Counted from the stretch's first letter, positions 36,583 through 46,616 are shown. The stretch is DNA of 64,000 nucleotides from Microvirga pudoricolor (GCF_016892705.1 NZ_JAFEMB010000008.1:1-64000); one strand, 5' to 3'. Notes: a model not told the origin generated them from the letters alone. Numbers and translations are program-made.

Positions 36583-37755
36583 GTGGGCGAACATGTCCTC
36601 TCCAAACCATTCCCGCATGACCTAGACTCCGACCGTCCTCTTACAATCAAGAGCGTTCGAGCGCACCCTCTGAGCGTTCGCCTCGCCGTGCCGCAAAAAT
36701 CGTCCAAGGGGGCGCACCAAATCTCGGAGATCCTGGTCGTCGAAGTGGAAACGACCGATGGGATCATCGGTCTTGGCGAAGGTTTTTGCCGCATCAGTTC
36801 TCGCCTTCATGCCGCCTTCGTCGATCAACTGCTCGCCCCGAGGATCATCGGGCGCGATGCCCGGGACCGGCGGGCGCTCTGGAAAGCCATGAGAGCAACC
36901 ATTTCTGGCCAGCCTGGAGGGCAGATCGTGGAAGCGATCGCCGCAATCGACATCGCCCTATGGGACATCATGGGTCATTCCACAGGGCTGCCGGTGCATC
37001 GTCTCTTGGGTGGGATGGGTCGAACGGAGGTGCAGGCTTATGCATCCTCGGTGATGTGGGCCGATGACAAGTCCGTTGCCGAGGAAGTGCAACTGGTTCT
37101 CGACGCCGGCTATAATCAAATTAAGATCAAGATAGGCAACCCCGTCGAGGACGCGATCGCAAGAGCTCATTTCGTGAGGCGCTTGGTCGGAGACTCGATC
37201 CGGCTGTACGCAGACGGGAATTGGGCATTCGACGTCGACGATGCTCTGCGTGTCTCTCACGGCCTGGCCGACGCAGGATACGACTTTTTCGAGGAACCGA
37301 TCGTTGCCCACGATCGAGAGGGTTACAAGCTTCTCTCTCGACGCTCACCGATCAGGCTCGCGGCCGGCGAGGCCGATTACGTGTCAGGAGAAGCTCTCAC
37401 CAAACTCGCCGACCGGTCCGTTGGCCTGATCCAGCCGGACATCGCACGGTCCGGCGGCATCACGGAAACGTGGCGCATCGCGGAATTGGCGGCTGCTCAT
37501 CACACAGCCTTTGCACCGCACATGGGCTTGTCAGGTGCGATTTGCGCAGCCGCAAGCCTGCACATCTCCGCGGCAGCCGAGACGTTTCGGACATATGAGA
37601 GCATGTACTATGAGAACCCGCTGCGCACCGAGCTCTGTGATCCTGTCGTGGGCGAGCGCCATCAACTTGTCGACGGGAAGGTTCCGGTGCCGAAAGGACC
37701 CGGTCTCGGTGTATCCCTCAATCGCAAGGTACTCGAGCGCTACCGCGCGGGCTAA
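36583..37755 (+). CDS. Mandelate racemase/muconate lactonizing enzyme-superfamily dehydratase
   Basis: This 390-residue enolase-superfamily enzyme starts with GTG, with AAGGAAG 6 nt upstream. The TIM-barrel motifs are IKIKIG near 185 (the KxK base), LYADGNWAFD near 210 (first metal Asp), FFEEPI near 235 (Glu), AAGEADYVSG near 262 (Glu), and the His-containing FAPHMGLSG near 310. The KxK and HMG pattern fits acid-sugar dehydratases and MR-type enzymes rather than o-succinylbenzoate synthase. It probably abstracts the alpha-proton of a hydroxy acid. It is divergent from gntR and shares the catabolic cluster with an IlvD-type dehydratase. Confidence 0.9.
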   Translation: MGEHVLSKPFPHDLDSDRPLTIKSVRAHPLSVRLAVPQKSSKGAHQISEILVVEVETTDGIIGLGEGFCRISSRLHAAFVDQLLAPRIIGRDARDRRALWKAMRATISGQPGGQIVEAIAAIDIALWDIMGHSTGLPVHRLLGGMGRTEVQAYASSVMWADDKSVAEEVQLVLDAGYNQIKIKIGNPVEDAIARAHFVRRLVGDSIRLYADGNWAFDVDDALRVSHGLADAGYDFFEEPIVAHDREGYKLLSRRSPIRLAAGEADYVSGEALTKLADRSVGLIQPDIARSGGITETWRIAELAAAHHTAFAPHMGLSGAICAAASLHISAAAETFRTYESMYYENPLRTELCDPVVGERHQLVDGKVPVPKGPGLGVSLNRKVLERYRAG

Positions 37756-37940
37756 CGATCCGCATGAGCCTTGAAAGCGTATTCGCTTGTGACTGCGCTC
37801 GCCATAAAAGTGAGTTCGGCGGGGTTAGGCTGCACTTTGGGCCAGATGCCGAACTCATGATCTCTCTTCGGGCCCGATCGAGGAGGAGCGCGAGACGAAC
37901 CTTGCTCGGAGACACTGCGCCTTCGTCGCGGGGCAGCGGT

Positions 37941-39020
37941 TCAGCGTCGAAGGACCTCGGACATCCGTGCGAGGGGATCGACCCCCATCTGTTTTAGAAG
38001 ATGCAGCATGTCGAGGGGAACCCAGTTTTCGCGGATCAAACCTTCGTGGTGAAGATAAAAGTCCATCACGCGCATGAAGACGGGCTTTCCGCTCGGGGGG
38101 AGGCCGCAGAAGCCTCCTCCGGCATGCACCGCGTATACTGACGGCCATCCGCCGGTGACGGAGTAGGGGCCATCCCCGATGCGGATGTAATGGCCCGCAC
38201 CATGTCGCTCGCGCTCGGCCGTAACTTCCTCGAAAGTCCCTTGCGGGCGGTGAAACGCGATGCGGAAGGGCAATTGGTGCCCGTCGACGAATCCATCGAG
38301 CCCACGGGTCGTGCCGATGCCGGCCGGGCCATACCACATCATCTTCGGGTGCCAATGCTCCCGCTGGGGCATGTCGATGAGGCTCTGTCGGGTCAGGCTG
38401 TTGCGGTCGTCGTGCTCCGCCAGCGATTTGTGCATCGCCAGGGTCTGAGCGATGCTCGCCTGTCCCTGGTCAGGCGCGGATGGCGCCAGTCTGACGCCAT
38501 CCGCCGTGAGAGGGCCTGGCCACATCTCGGGCACGCCGAGAGTAGGAGCGAGCGGCCAGACGCCAGCCTGACGCATCACATCCAACACGTCCCAAAGGAG
38601 ATTGGCTTGGATGGCGCGCCCGTCCGGCCCGATCTGCCAGACTTCTCCATAACGGAGATAGACCGTCTTGTTGCTAGCCTGGATTCCAAGCCAATCCCCG
38701 GCCATGGTACCGCAATAATGGCCCACGGCGGCGATGTACTGACGACCCTGATAAGCGCCTGCGACGAAAATCATGTCGCGGCGCTCCAGATCCGGAAAGG
38801 CGGCCTTCAGGGGAGCCCACAGCTCCGTCAGCGCGGCCCCGTTTCCTGAGAGGCCATTGATAGGGTGTGCAACGCGCCATTGCGCCGCTTGGACGGCCAA
38901 GCTTGAAAGAGCGTCCTCCAGCTTATTCGGCCCGGCCTCCGCGAGGCCTCGAAGCTTGGCTAGGAAGGAGCGGCGTAGAGCCTCGGTCGAGGTGCCCTCC
39001 GTGTCAGAAAGCCGGGTCAT
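37941..39020 (-). CDS. SnoaL-like (NTF2-fold) protein, tandem domains
   Basis: This 359-residue protein contains a C-terminal SnoaL-type ester-cyclase-like domain: HWHPKMMWYGPAGIGTTRGLDGFVDGHQLPFR near 230-260 and GKPVFMRVMDFYLHHEGLIRENWVPLDMLHLLKQMG near 310-350. A diverged NTF2-like half precedes it. SnoaL-like proteins include polyketide cyclases, dehydratases and isomerases on small ligands. AAAGGGG precedes ATG 39020. The upstream in-frame start is a GTG without a ribosome binding site. It is divergent from the sugar-type ABC importer across a LacI-like operator and resembles the SnoaL-like gene at 46613 in the same cluster. Confidence 0.78.
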   Translation of the reverse strand: MTRLSDTEGTSTEALRRSFLAKLRGLAEAGPNKLEDALSSLAVQAAQWRVAHPINGLSGNGAALTELWAPLKAAFPDLERRDMIFVAGAYQGRQYIAAVGHYCGTMAGDWLGIQASNKTVYLRYGEVWQIGPDGRAIQANLLWDVLDVMRQAGVWPLAPTLGVPEMWPGPLTADGVRLAPSAPDQGQASIAQTLAMHKSLAEHDDRNSLTRQSLIDMPQREHWHPKMMWYGPAGIGTTRGLDGFVDGHQLPFRIAFHRPQGTFEEVTAERERHGAGHYIRIGDGPYSVTGGWPSVYAVHAGGGFCGLPPSGKPVFMRVMDFYLHHEGLIRENWVPLDMLHLLKQMGVDPLARMSEVLRR

Positions 39021-39074
39021 CGACACCCCTTTCACCCGCTGCCGCAGCGCTCAAGAAAACCAGAAAAAAATTCC

Positions 39075-39090
39075 TTGCATACGTTTGCAA
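39075..39090. promoter_or_regulatory. LacI-family operator between the divergent cluster-2 transcripts
   Basis: TTGCATACGTTTGCAA is a 16-bp near-perfect palindrome with the central CG typical of LacI/GalR operators. A further half-site TTGCAA lies at 39094-39099. It sits between the SnoaL-like gene (start 39020) and the importer operon (start 39175). The LacI-type regulator encoded at 45591 is the natural candidate to bind it. Confidence 0.75.
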
Positions 39091-39174
39091 TAATTGCAAC
39101 CATACCCCATCGATCCTCCGAAAACACCAAGAAACAAGAGGATCCGCCTGGGCATGTTACTGGGAGGTAACCGC

Positions 39175-40431
39175 ATGACCATCAGCCTGAAGCGCCTGTT
39201 CCAATCGGCGCTGTTCTCGTCATCCTTGCTCGCTCTGTCAGCGGGAGCCGTATCTGCCAGCTGCGGCGACATCGCGGGTCGCGTGTCCGTCGTGGGCAAC
39301 GAATTTCCGGCCATCCACACCGTCACGAAAGCCGCCGCGACCTGCGCCAACGATAAGGTGACGGTGAAGGCCAACCTGACCGCCGATCACCAGAAGATCA
39401 ATCTTCCGGGCATGCAGGGCAACCCGGCGGAGTATACCAGCGCCATCGTGGCGACATCGTCCATTACGCCGCTCTTGAACGGCAACGTCATTCGGCCCCT
39501 GGACGACCTCGTGGCCAAGTACGGCCAGGACATTCCCAAGCGCCAGTTGATCACGGTCAATGGCAAGGTCGTGGCCGTCGCCTTCATGGCTAACGCGCAG
39601 CATCTCGTTTATCGCGACGACGTGCTCAAGAAGATCGGCATGGAGCCGCCCAAGACCTACGAGCAATTGCTCGAAGCGGCCGAGAAGATTCGCGCCGCCG
39701 GCATCATGAAGAACCCGGTCGGCGGCGCCTACGCCACGGGCTACAATCTGGGGCTCGAATTCATCAACATCTACATGGCCTTGGGCGGGGAGCTGTTCAA
39801 GGACGGCACGCCGACCGCATCGGTCAAGAACGACCAGGGCGTGGCGGCGCTGGAATTGATGAAGAAGCTCACGGGCTACATGAACCCGGACTTCCTGACC
39901 CACGATTCCAATGCGACGTCCGCCGAATGGGAGGCGGGCAACGTCGCCTTGATGAACATGTGGGGCTCGCGCACCGGAGTGCTCATGGACAAGCAGGGGT
40001 CCACGCCGGAGGTCTACGAGAACACCAAGGTCGGCGCGCCGATGACCATCGCGGGCGGCAAGATCCCGGCGACGACGCTGTGGTGGGACGGCTGGACCGT
40101 CGCCAGGAACATTTCGGACGCGGATGCGGCCGCCACCTTCGTCGCCCTGAAGACCGGAACGAGCCCCGCGGTCCTGAACGATACGACGATGAGCCAGGCC
40201 GTGTGGATGATCGATGGCTACAAGCCGGCACCCGTCAACCAGGGCGTGATGATGACCATGGCAAGTGGCGCCAAGCCCTATCCCATGCTGCCCTATATGG
40301 GGCTGCTGCACGCCGCCATCGGGGAGAATGTCGCCCGCTATCTCAGCGGTAAGGCCGACGCCCAGACGACGCTCTCCGACATCGAGGCGACTTATACGGC
40401 GGCCGCCAAGGAAAAAGGCTTCCTGAAATAG
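39175..40431 (+). CDS. ABC transporter sugar-type substrate-binding protein (family 1)
   Basis: This 418-residue periplasmic protein starts MTISLKRLFQSALFSSSLLALSAGAVSAS, a signal peptide cut near residue 29. GGGAGGT sits 6 nt before the ATG. The body has extracellular binding protein family 1 features: YTSAIVATSSITPLLNGNVIRPLDDLVAKYG, VAVAFMANAQHLVYRDDVLKKIGMEPPKTYEQLLEAAEKI, EWEAGNVALMNMWGSR and TTLWWDGWTVARNISD. It delivers an unidentified polyol, sugar or related compound to the permeases downstream. Confidence 0.92.
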   Translation: MTISLKRLFQSALFSSSLLALSAGAVSASCGDIAGRVSVVGNEFPAIHTVTKAAATCANDKVTVKANLTADHQKINLPGMQGNPAEYTSAIVATSSITPLLNGNVIRPLDDLVAKYGQDIPKRQLITVNGKVVAVAFMANAQHLVYRDDVLKKIGMEPPKTYEQLLEAAEKIRAAGIMKNPVGGAYATGYNLGLEFINIYMALGGELFKDGTPTASVKNDQGVAALELMKKLTGYMNPDFLTHDSNATSAEWEAGNVALMNMWGSRTGVLMDKQGSTPEVYENTKVGAPMTIAGGKIPATTLWWDGWTVARNISDADAAATFVALKTGTSPAVLNDTTMSQAVWMIDGYKPAPVNQGVMMTMASGAKPYPMLPYMGLLHAAIGENVARYLSGKADAQTTLSDIEATYTAAAKEKGFLK

Positions 40432-40487
40432 GCATCGCCCACGGCCTGGGCCTCTCTTCTTTTCCCATGCGTAACGCGTGCTGAACC

Positions 40488-41516
40488 ATGAAGCATAAAA
40501 CATTCCTATGGTTCTTCCTGCCCTCCGGTATGGCGATGTTCCTCTTCATCGCCATGCCCATCGTGTCGGTGCTGACGCAGTCGGTTTTCGCGCCGCACGA
40601 ACAGGTGATCCGCGAGGTTGAGAACTGCACGCTCTTCGGCTGCTCGAAGGCGACGCAGATCGACCAGGAAGCCACGCGGGCGCTGCGAGAAGCGGAGCCC
40701 ATGGGACGCTTCGTGGGGCCGAGCATCTATACCGATCGCAACCATCTGGCCTTCGCGGAGGTCGCTGGGATCTGGCGCAACGCCTCCGGACTTGGAAATT
40801 TCTTCGGGCAGGTGACCAATCTGCCCTTCTATGACGCCTTGAGCTTCACGCTGACCTACACGGCACTCGTGACCCCGCTGTCGCTGGTGCTCGGCCTGAT
40901 CATCGCGCTTGCCGTCAACGGCCTGCCGCGGCTGTTTCGGGGTCCGGTGATCTTCGTTTCGCTTCTTCCGATGATCGTGACGCCGCTGGTGGGGGCCCTC
41001 ATCCTGTTCTGGATGATCGATGCGCGCGGCATCCTCGGCGCCGCCCTGCAGGCGCTCGCGGGTGATCCGGGCCTGTCGGTCAAGGCATCAACTCCACTGA
41101 TGTGGGCCATGCTCATCGTCTACGGCGTCTGGTCGTCGGCACCCTTCGCTTTCGTGATCTACTATGCCGGCCTTCAAACCGTGCCTGGAGATACCCTGGA
41201 AAGCGCCATGATCGACGGAGCGAGCCGGTGGGAGCGGATCCGGTATGTCATCCTGCCCCACCTCCTGCCCCTGACCACATTCATGGCCCTGATCAAGATC
41301 ATGGACAATTTCCGGGTCTTCGAGCCGATCGTCAGCTTCAGCGCCGGGGCACACGCCAAATCGCTGAGCTACTTCATCTATTCCGACCTTGGCGGAGAGA
41401 CGCGGCTCCTGTCGTCGGCGGCGGCGACCTCCGTGCTCACGATCGCGGGCATCATCGTCCTGCTCTCGCCGGTGCTCGTGCGCACCTGGCACGCCTTCGG
41501 GAGGGTGCGGGCATGA
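40488..41516 (+). CDS. ABC transporter permease (MalF/UgpA type)
   Basis: This 342-residue permease has an N-terminal helix (LWFFLPSGMAMFLFIAMPIVSVLTQSVF). A periplasmic insertion of about 65 residues with two cysteines (ENCTLFGCSKATQ) follows, then five further helices. The coupling motif ESAMIDGASRWERIRYVILPHLLPLTTFMALI is near 242-272. The cysteine-bearing insertion is characteristic of one subgroup of carbohydrate permeases. Its stop overlaps the next permease start (ATGA). Confidence 0.92.
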   Translation: MKHKTFLWFFLPSGMAMFLFIAMPIVSVLTQSVFAPHEQVIREVENCTLFGCSKATQIDQEATRALREAEPMGRFVGPSIYTDRNHLAFAEVAGIWRNASGLGNFFGQVTNLPFYDALSFTLTYTALVTPLSLVLGLIIALAVNGLPRLFRGPVIFVSLLPMIVTPLVGALILFWMIDARGILGAALQALAGDPGLSVKASTPLMWAMLIVYGVWSSAPFAFVIYYAGLQTVPGDTLESAMIDGASRWERIRYVILPHLLPLTTFMALIKIMDNFRVFEPIVSFSAGAHAKSLSYFIYSDLGGETRLLSSAAATSVLTIAGIIVLLSPVLVRTWHAFGRVRA

Positions 41517-42397
41517 CAACGCGCGTCGCAGACCGCCGGCCCCTGACCCTTCGGGTCGTCATGTCGAGCTTCCTTGTGCTCTGGCTCATCGTCGCGGCGT
41601 TCCCATTCCTTTGGACGTTGTGGGGAAGCTTCAAGGTCGAGGGAGATTTCTTCTCGAAGGCCGACTGGCTCAACGCTCTCACCGGGCCTTTGACGGTCTC
41701 CGAGACGGGGAGCTCATTCACCGGCAGCGGCTATTACGGGGCCTGGGTGCAGGAGGAGTTCTGGCGAGCCGCCATGAACTCGCTCATCGTCGTGGTGTGC
41801 GTCGTGTGCATCTCCCTGACATTCGGAACGCTCGGCGGATACGCGCTCTCGCGCTCGCCCTACCGCTACGCCTTCTGGCTCCTGCTGGTCTCCCTCGTGT
41901 TCCGGGCCATGCCGCCCATCACCCTCGTGTCTGGGTACCTGCTGCCGTTCTTCGAGTGGAATCTGTGGGGGCACCTGCCCACCGCCATCATCGTCCTCGT
42001 GGCGATCAACCAGCCCTTCACCCTGTGGATGCTGACGTCGTTCTTCCGCAACATTCCCAAGGATCTGGACGAGAGCGCCATGATGGACGGGTGCTCGCGC
42101 TTCCAGGCGTTTCGGCATGTGATCATTCCCGTCATGTGGCCGGGCGTGATCACGACGGGCTTGTTCTCGTTCCTTCTCGCCTACAACGACTTCGCCGTCA
42201 CGGCGATGCTCCTGTCCAAGGAGAACCAAACCATGATCCCCAAGATCGCGAGCTTCCTGGGCACGACCCAAACCAAGGGTAACGTCATGTTCGCCGTGTC
42301 TTCCGTGATCTCGGTCACCGCGCCCCTGTTCCTCCTCGTGATGTTCTTCCAGCGTCAGATCGTTTCCGGACTGACCGCCGGCGCGGTGAAAGGCTGA
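41513..42397 (+). CDS. ABC transporter permease (MalG/UgpE type)
   Basis: This 294-residue inner-membrane permease has six helices and the coupling motif ESAMMDGCSRFQAFRHVIIPVMWPGVITTGLFSFLLAYNDF near 185-225. The ATG at 41513 overlaps the stop codon of the partner permease, which fixes the start. It is followed 3 bp later by the ATPase gene, so the whole importer is one transcript. Confidence 0.93.
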   Translation: MTTRVADRRPLTLRVVMSSFLVLWLIVAAFPFLWTLWGSFKVEGDFFSKADWLNALTGPLTVSETGSSFTGSGYYGAWVQEEFWRAAMNSLIVVVCVVCISLTFGTLGGYALSRSPYRYAFWLLLVSLVFRAMPPITLVSGYLLPFFEWNLWGHLPTAIIVLVAINQPFTLWMLTSFFRNIPKDLDESAMMDGCSRFQAFRHVIIPVMWPGVITTGLFSFLLAYNDFAVTAMLLSKENQTMIPKIASFLGTTQTKGNVMFAVSSVISVTAPLFLLVMFFQRQIVSGLTAGAVKG

Positions 42398-42400
42398 ACC

Positions 42401-43459
42401 ATGGCCGACATTCAGTTGAAAGGTCTGTCGAAGCGTTGGGGCAGCTTTGTCGGCGTCAAGGCGATGGACTTGCATATCGCGGACGGTGAGTTCCTCGTCC
42501 TGCTCGGCCCCTCCGGCTGCGGAAAGACCACGACCATGCGGATGATCGCAGGGCTCGAGGACGCTAGCGAAGGCGACATCCTGATCGGCGGGACGAAGGT
42601 AAATGGGCTCGAGCCCAAGGACCGCGACATCGCCATGGTTTTCCAGTCATACGGGCTCTACCCGACCATGTCGGTCTACGAGAACATCCGTTTCCCGCTC
42701 AAGGTGAGGAAGATCCCGCAGGCGGAACATCACGAGCGGGTGATGCGGGCGGCGACGACGGTCGAGCTGACGGAATTTCTCGACCGCAAGCCCGCGGCTC
42801 TCTCGGGCGGCCAGCGCCAGCGCGTGGCGCTTGCGCGGGCCATCGTGCGCAAGCCGAAGGTGTTCCTGATGGACGAGCCTCTGTCGAACCTTGACGCCAA
42901 GCTGAGGGTGTCGACTCGCGCGCAGATTAAGAACCTGCACCACGAACTGAAGACGACGACGATCTACGTGACCCATGATCAGATCGAGGCGATGACGCTC
43001 GCCGACCGCGTCGTCGTCATGTCCAAGGGCGTTGTCCAACAGGTTGGCACCCCCTTGGAGATCTACGACCGGCCGGCGAACACCTTCGTGGCCGGCTTCA
43101 TCGGCAATCCCGCCATGAACCTTCTGCGCGGGGAGATCCGAGGCGGCGTCTTCGAGGGTCGGAACGTGCGCATTCCAGGGTTTGCCGGCGCCGCTGATGG
43201 ACCGGTGCATCTGGGGTTCCGGGCGGAGGATGCGGCCGTGGCGCAAGCCGGCGAGGTTGCCGCGCCGATCTACTCTCTGGAGCTTCTGGGAGACGCCTCC
43301 ATGGCGACCGTGCAGGCAGGCGAGAGCCTAGTAGCGATCAAGGCGCCGAAGGATTTTCAGGGCCGCATCGGCGAGCCCCTCGCGGCGAGGATCCCAGCCT
43401 CCGTTTGTCACCTGTTCGATGCCAGTTCCGGCGAGCGCCTGCCAAGGAGCGCGTCGTGA
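42401..43459 (+). CDS. ABC transporter ATP-binding protein (MalK/UgpC type)
   Basis: This 352-residue ATPase has Walker [19 protein letters not shown] near 36-53, Q-loop [14 protein letters not shown], signature [15 protein letters not shown] near 133, Walker [17 protein letters not shown] and H-loop [17 protein letters not shown]-terminal TOBE/OB regulatory domain ([12 protein letters not shown] ... [21 protein letters not shown]) follows, as in MalK/UgpC. It energises the importer of cluster 2. Confidence 0.95.
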   Translation: MADIQLKGLSKRWGSFVGVKAMDLHIADGEFLVLLGPSGCGKTTTMRMIAGLEDASEGDILIGGTKVNGLEPKDRDIAMVFQSYGLYPTMSVYENIRFPLKVRKIPQAEHHERVMRAATTVELTEFLDRKPAALSGGQRQRVALARAIVRKPKVFLMDEPLSNLDAKLRVSTRAQIKNLHHELKTTTIYVTHDQIEAMTLADRVVVMSKGVVQQVGTPLEIYDRPANTFVAGFIGNPAMNLLRGEIRGGVFEGRNVRIPGFAGAADGPVHLGFRAEDAAVAQAGEVAAPIYSLELLGDASMATVQAGESLVAIKAPKDFQGRIGEPLAARIPASVCHLFDASSGERLPRSAS

Positions 43460-43522
43460 TCGCTCACGTCCGCCACCCGGCGACGATCCTCCACCCGATC
43501 AGCCTTTCATAAGGACCGTGCC

Positions 43523-44833
43523 ATGGCCATCCAGCGGATCAAGTCCGGTAAACCCGAGAAAGCCCGCGCCGAGGACGATGCGAAGGTGCGTTCGACCGTC
43601 GAAGGCATTCTGGAAGACATCGCAGCCCGAGGCGATGCGGCGGTGCGCGAAATCTCGCAGCGTTTCGACAACTACGCCCCGGCGTCGTTCCGGCTCACGC
43701 CTTCGGAGATCGAGGCGGCCATGCAGCAGGTGTCTCCACGCGACATGGAGGATATCCGCTTCGCGCAGGACCAGATCCGGCGGTTCGCTCAGGCGCAGCG
43801 CGCGACCATGACCGATGTCGAGGTGGAAACGCTGCCGGGCGTGATCCTTGGACACCGCACCATTCCGGTTCAGTCGGTGGGGTGCTACGTGCCTGGGGGC
43901 AAGTTTCCCATGGTGGCCTCGGCGCATATGTCGGTGCTGACCGCGAGCGTGGCGGGCGTGCCGCGGATCGTGGCCGCTGCGCCTCCGGTCAAGGGAGCTC
44001 CTCACCCGGCGATCGTCGCGGCAATGCAATTGGGCGGTGCGCATGAGATTTACGTGCTGGGCGGGATTCAGGCCGTGGGCGCGATGGCGCTGGGAACGGA
44101 GACGATCGAGCCCGTCCACATGCTCGTCGGGCCTGGTAACGCCTATGTGGCCGAGGCCAAGCGCCAGCTCTACGGCCGCGTCGGCATCGATCTTTTCGCC
44201 GGTCCCACCGAGACGATGGTGATCGCCGACGAGACGGTGGACGCCGAACTCTGCGCGACAGACCTCCTGGGCCAGGCCGAGCACGGTTACAATTCGCCGG
44301 CCTGCCTGATTACCAATTCGGCCCGTCTCGCGCATGAGACCCTCGCGGAGATCGAGCGCCTCCTCACCGTTCTACCCACGGCCGAGACCGCCTCGGTGAG
44401 CTGGCGCGACTACGGAGACATCATCGTGTGCGACACGTATGAGGAGATGCTCGCGGTCGCCAACGACATGGCCTACGAGCATGTGCAGGTGATGACGGAC
44501 CGGGACGATTGGTTCCTGGACAACATGCACAGCTACGGCGCCCTGTTCCTCGGCCCGCGCACCAATGTGGCCAACGGGGACAAGGTGATCGGCACCAACC
44601 ACACCTTGCCCACGAAGAAGGCCGGGCGCTACACCGGCGGACTCTGGGTCGGCAAGTTCCTCAAAACACACAGCTACCAAAAGGTGCTCACCGATGAGGC
44701 CGCGACGCTGATTGGGGAATATGGCTCGCGCCTGTGCATGCTGGAGGGCTTCGTCGGCCATGCCGAGCAGTGCAACATCCGGGTGCGCCGGTACGGTGGC
44801 AAGAATGTGCCGTACGGGGTGGCGGCGGAATGA
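43523..44833 (+). CDS. Histidinol dehydrogenase-family enzyme (HpsN-like)
   Basis: This 436-residue zinc-dependent NAD alcohol-to-acid dehydrogenase is related to HisD. The HisD zinc ligands are conserved as Gln251 and His254 (GQAEHG), Asp353 ([10 protein letters not shown]) and His413 (VGHAEQCN). The catalytic Glu-His pair is Glu319-His320 (AYEHVQV). The segment [32 protein letters not shown] fits my memory of sulfopropanediol dehydrogenase HpsN better than true HisD, and no other his genes are nearby. It probably oxidises a primary alcohol to an acid in two steps. No sulfolyase gene accompanies it, so a sulfonated substrate is unproven. Confidence 0.87.
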   Translation: MAIQRIKSGKPEKARAEDDAKVRSTVEGILEDIAARGDAAVREISQRFDNYAPASFRLTPSEIEAAMQQVSPRDMEDIRFAQDQIRRFAQAQRATMTDVEVETLPGVILGHRTIPVQSVGCYVPGGKFPMVASAHMSVLTASVAGVPRIVAAAPPVKGAPHPAIVAAMQLGGAHEIYVLGGIQAVGAMALGTETIEPVHMLVGPGNAYVAEAKRQLYGRVGIDLFAGPTETMVIADETVDAELCATDLLGQAEHGYNSPACLITNSARLAHETLAEIERLLTVLPTAETASVSWRDYGDIIVCDTYEEMLAVANDMAYEHVQVMTDRDDWFLDNMHSYGALFLGPRTNVANGDKVIGTNHTLPTKKAGRYTGGLWVGKFLKTHSYQKVLTDEAATLIGEYGSRLCMLEGFVGHAEQCNIRVRRYGGKNVPYGVAAE

Positions 44834-45594
44834 ACCTGCCACGCACTCCTTCGTTCCGACTGGACGGACGCAGGGCACTGGTGACAGGGGCCTCGTCGGG
44901 AATCGGCCTCGGCGCGGCCGTCGCCCTCGCGGAGGCCGGGGCCGAGGTGACCTTGCTGGCCCGCCGCGAGGCTACGCTGGCACAGGTACGCGACCAGATC
45001 CGGGCGGAGGGCGGCAAGGCCAACATTCTGGCGGCCGATATCACCGAACTCCCTGCCATCCGTGAGGCTCTTCAGGCGCAAGGCCCGTTCGAGGTTCTTG
45101 TCAACTCGGCAGGCCTTGCTCGGCATACGCCGGCCCTGGAGGCGAGCGCGGAGGATTTCGACGCGGTGATGGCGGTCAATCTGCGGGCGGCCTTCTTCCT
45201 GACCCGCGAAGTCGCGCGGGGACTCATCGCTGCAGGCAAGCCCGGAAGCCTCATCAACATCTCCTCCCAGATGGGGCATGTGGGCGGGCCCGAGCGGGCG
45301 GTTTATGCCGCCAGCAAACATGCGCTGGAGGGCATGACAAAGGCCATGGCCCTGGAATGGGCGCCGCATGGCATTCGCATCAACACGCTCTGCCCAACGT
45401 TCATACGCACGCCGTTGGGCGAGCAGACGCTGCAAAACCCTGAACGCAAGGCCTGGATCCTGTCGAAAATCAAGCTCGGACGCGTGGGCGAGGTGGAGGA
45501 CCTGATGGGGCCGGTCGTGTTCCTCGCATCGGACGCCTCCGCCATGATGACGGGAACGCATCTGATCATCGACGGCGGATGGACCGCCGAATGA
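44830..45594 (+). CDS. Short-chain dehydrogenase/reductase
   Basis: This 254-residue Rossmann-fold oxidoreductase has cofactor motif [22 protein letters not shown] near 15-36, NSAGLARH near 93, catalytic Ser in [10 protein letters not shown] near 142, and Y-x-x-x-K as [11 protein letters not shown] near 157-161. IDGGWTAE closes the protein as in classical SDRs. An acidic or Arg residue after strand 2 (LARREATL) suggests NADP(H). Its start overlaps the stop of the HisD-like gene, and its stop overlaps the LacI gene start, both as ATGA. Confidence 0.93.
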   Translation: MNLPRTPSFRLDGRRALVTGASSGIGLGAAVALAEAGAEVTLLARREATLAQVRDQIRAEGGKANILAADITELPAIREALQAQGPFEVLVNSAGLARHTPALEASAEDFDAVMAVNLRAAFFLTREVARGLIAAGKPGSLINISSQMGHVGGPERAVYAASKHALEGMTKAMALEWAPHGIRINTLCPTFIRTPLGEQTLQNPERKAWILSKIKLGRVGEVEDLMGPVVFLASDASAMMTGTHLIIDGGWTAE

Positions 45595-46616
45595 CGCAGA
45601 CGAGCACCCCTGTCACGGCTCTGGACGTGGCCCGGCTCGCCGGGGTCAGCCAATCCGCGGTCAGCCGGGTCTTCACCCCCGGTGCATCGGCATCGAAGCA
45701 CACGATCTCCAAGGTGCAGGCCGCGGCCGAGCAGCTCGGCTACCGACCGAACCCGCTGGCGCGCGCGATGATCACGGGCCGGACGCGCATGATCGGCCTC
45801 GTCGTCGCCTATCTCGAAAACCAGTTCTATCCGATGGCGCTGGAGCGGCTCTCCCGTGTCCTGCAGGCGGAGGGTTATCACATCCTCGTCTTCATGGCCG
45901 AGAACCATACGGAACAGGTGACCGAGGTCGTCCAGGAGTTGATCGACTACCGGGTGGACGGGATCATCACGGCGTCGGTGGGTCTGTCGAACGATATCAC
46001 GAGCCGCCTGTCGGCCCTGGGCATCCCGGTCGTCATGTTCAACCGCGGGCAGGACGACGATGGCTTGAGCGAGGTGACGTCCGACAACATCGCCGGGGGA
46101 CGGCGGGCGGCCGAATTTCTGATCGCGGCCGGGCACGAGCGCATCGCCCATATCATGGGCTGGCAGGGCTCCTCGACCGGTCGCGACCGCGCCACGGGCT
46201 TTCGCTTGGCGATGGAAGAGGCGGGGCGTCGCCCGCATGCCCTCGTCGATGGGATGTATGACCGAAAGACGGCCGCCGCCGCCGCGCGGGATCTGTGCAG
46301 CGCCGGAACGAGGCCCGATGCAATCTTTGTCGGCAACGACCACATGGCCTTCGCGGTCATGGACGAGTTGCGTTTCGGGCTTGGCCTGTCGATCCCGAAC
46401 GACGTTTCGGTGATCGGCTACGACGACGTACCGATGGCGTCTTGGCCCGCCTACGCGCTGACCACCATCCGCCAGCCGGTGAACCGCATGGTCGCCGCCA
46501 CAGTCGAAGTGCTACTCGGCCACCTGTCGGGAGACCGGACGCCGCGCAAGACCCGTATCGACGGCCCTCTGATGATCCGGGGATCCGCGCGCCTGTCCGA
46601 GGGAGAGAGGCCATGA
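45591..46616 (+). CDS. LacI-family transcriptional regulator
   Basis: This 341-residue repressor-type protein has an N-terminal HTH and hinge (TALDVARLAGVSQSAVSRVFTPGASASKHTISKVQAAAEQLGYRPNPLARAM, about 7-58) and a periplasmic-binding-like ligand domain (MIGLVVAYLENQFYPMALERLSRVLQ ... PDAIFVGNDHMAFAVMDELRFGLGLSIPNDVSVIGYDDVPMASWPAYALTTIRQP). It is embedded mid-operon with ATGA overlaps on both sides. It probably represses this operon and the divergent SnoaL-like gene via the palindrome at 39075, released by the imported compound. Confidence 0.94.
   Translation: MTQTSTPVTALDVARLAGVSQSAVSRVFTPGASASKHTISKVQAAAEQLGYRPNPLARAMITGRTRMIGLVVAYLENQFYPMALERLSRVLQAEGYHILVFMAENHTEQVTEVVQELIDYRVDGIITASVGLSNDITSRLSALGIPVVMFNRGQDDDGLSEVTSDNIAGGRRAAEFLIAAGHERIAHIMGWQGSSTGRDRATGFRLAMEEAGRRPHALVDGMYDRKTAAAAARDLCSAGTRPDAIFVGNDHMAFAVMDELRFGLGLSIPNDVSVIGYDDVPMASWPAYALTTIRQPVNRMVAATVEVLLGHLSGDRTPRKTRIDGPLMIRGSARLSEGERP

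Noticed and set aside
43523..44833. Reading the HisD-family gene as histidine biosynthesis hisD
   Set aside because: It sits in a catabolic operon without other his genes, and its segment around 353-380 fits HpsN-type dehydrogenases better.
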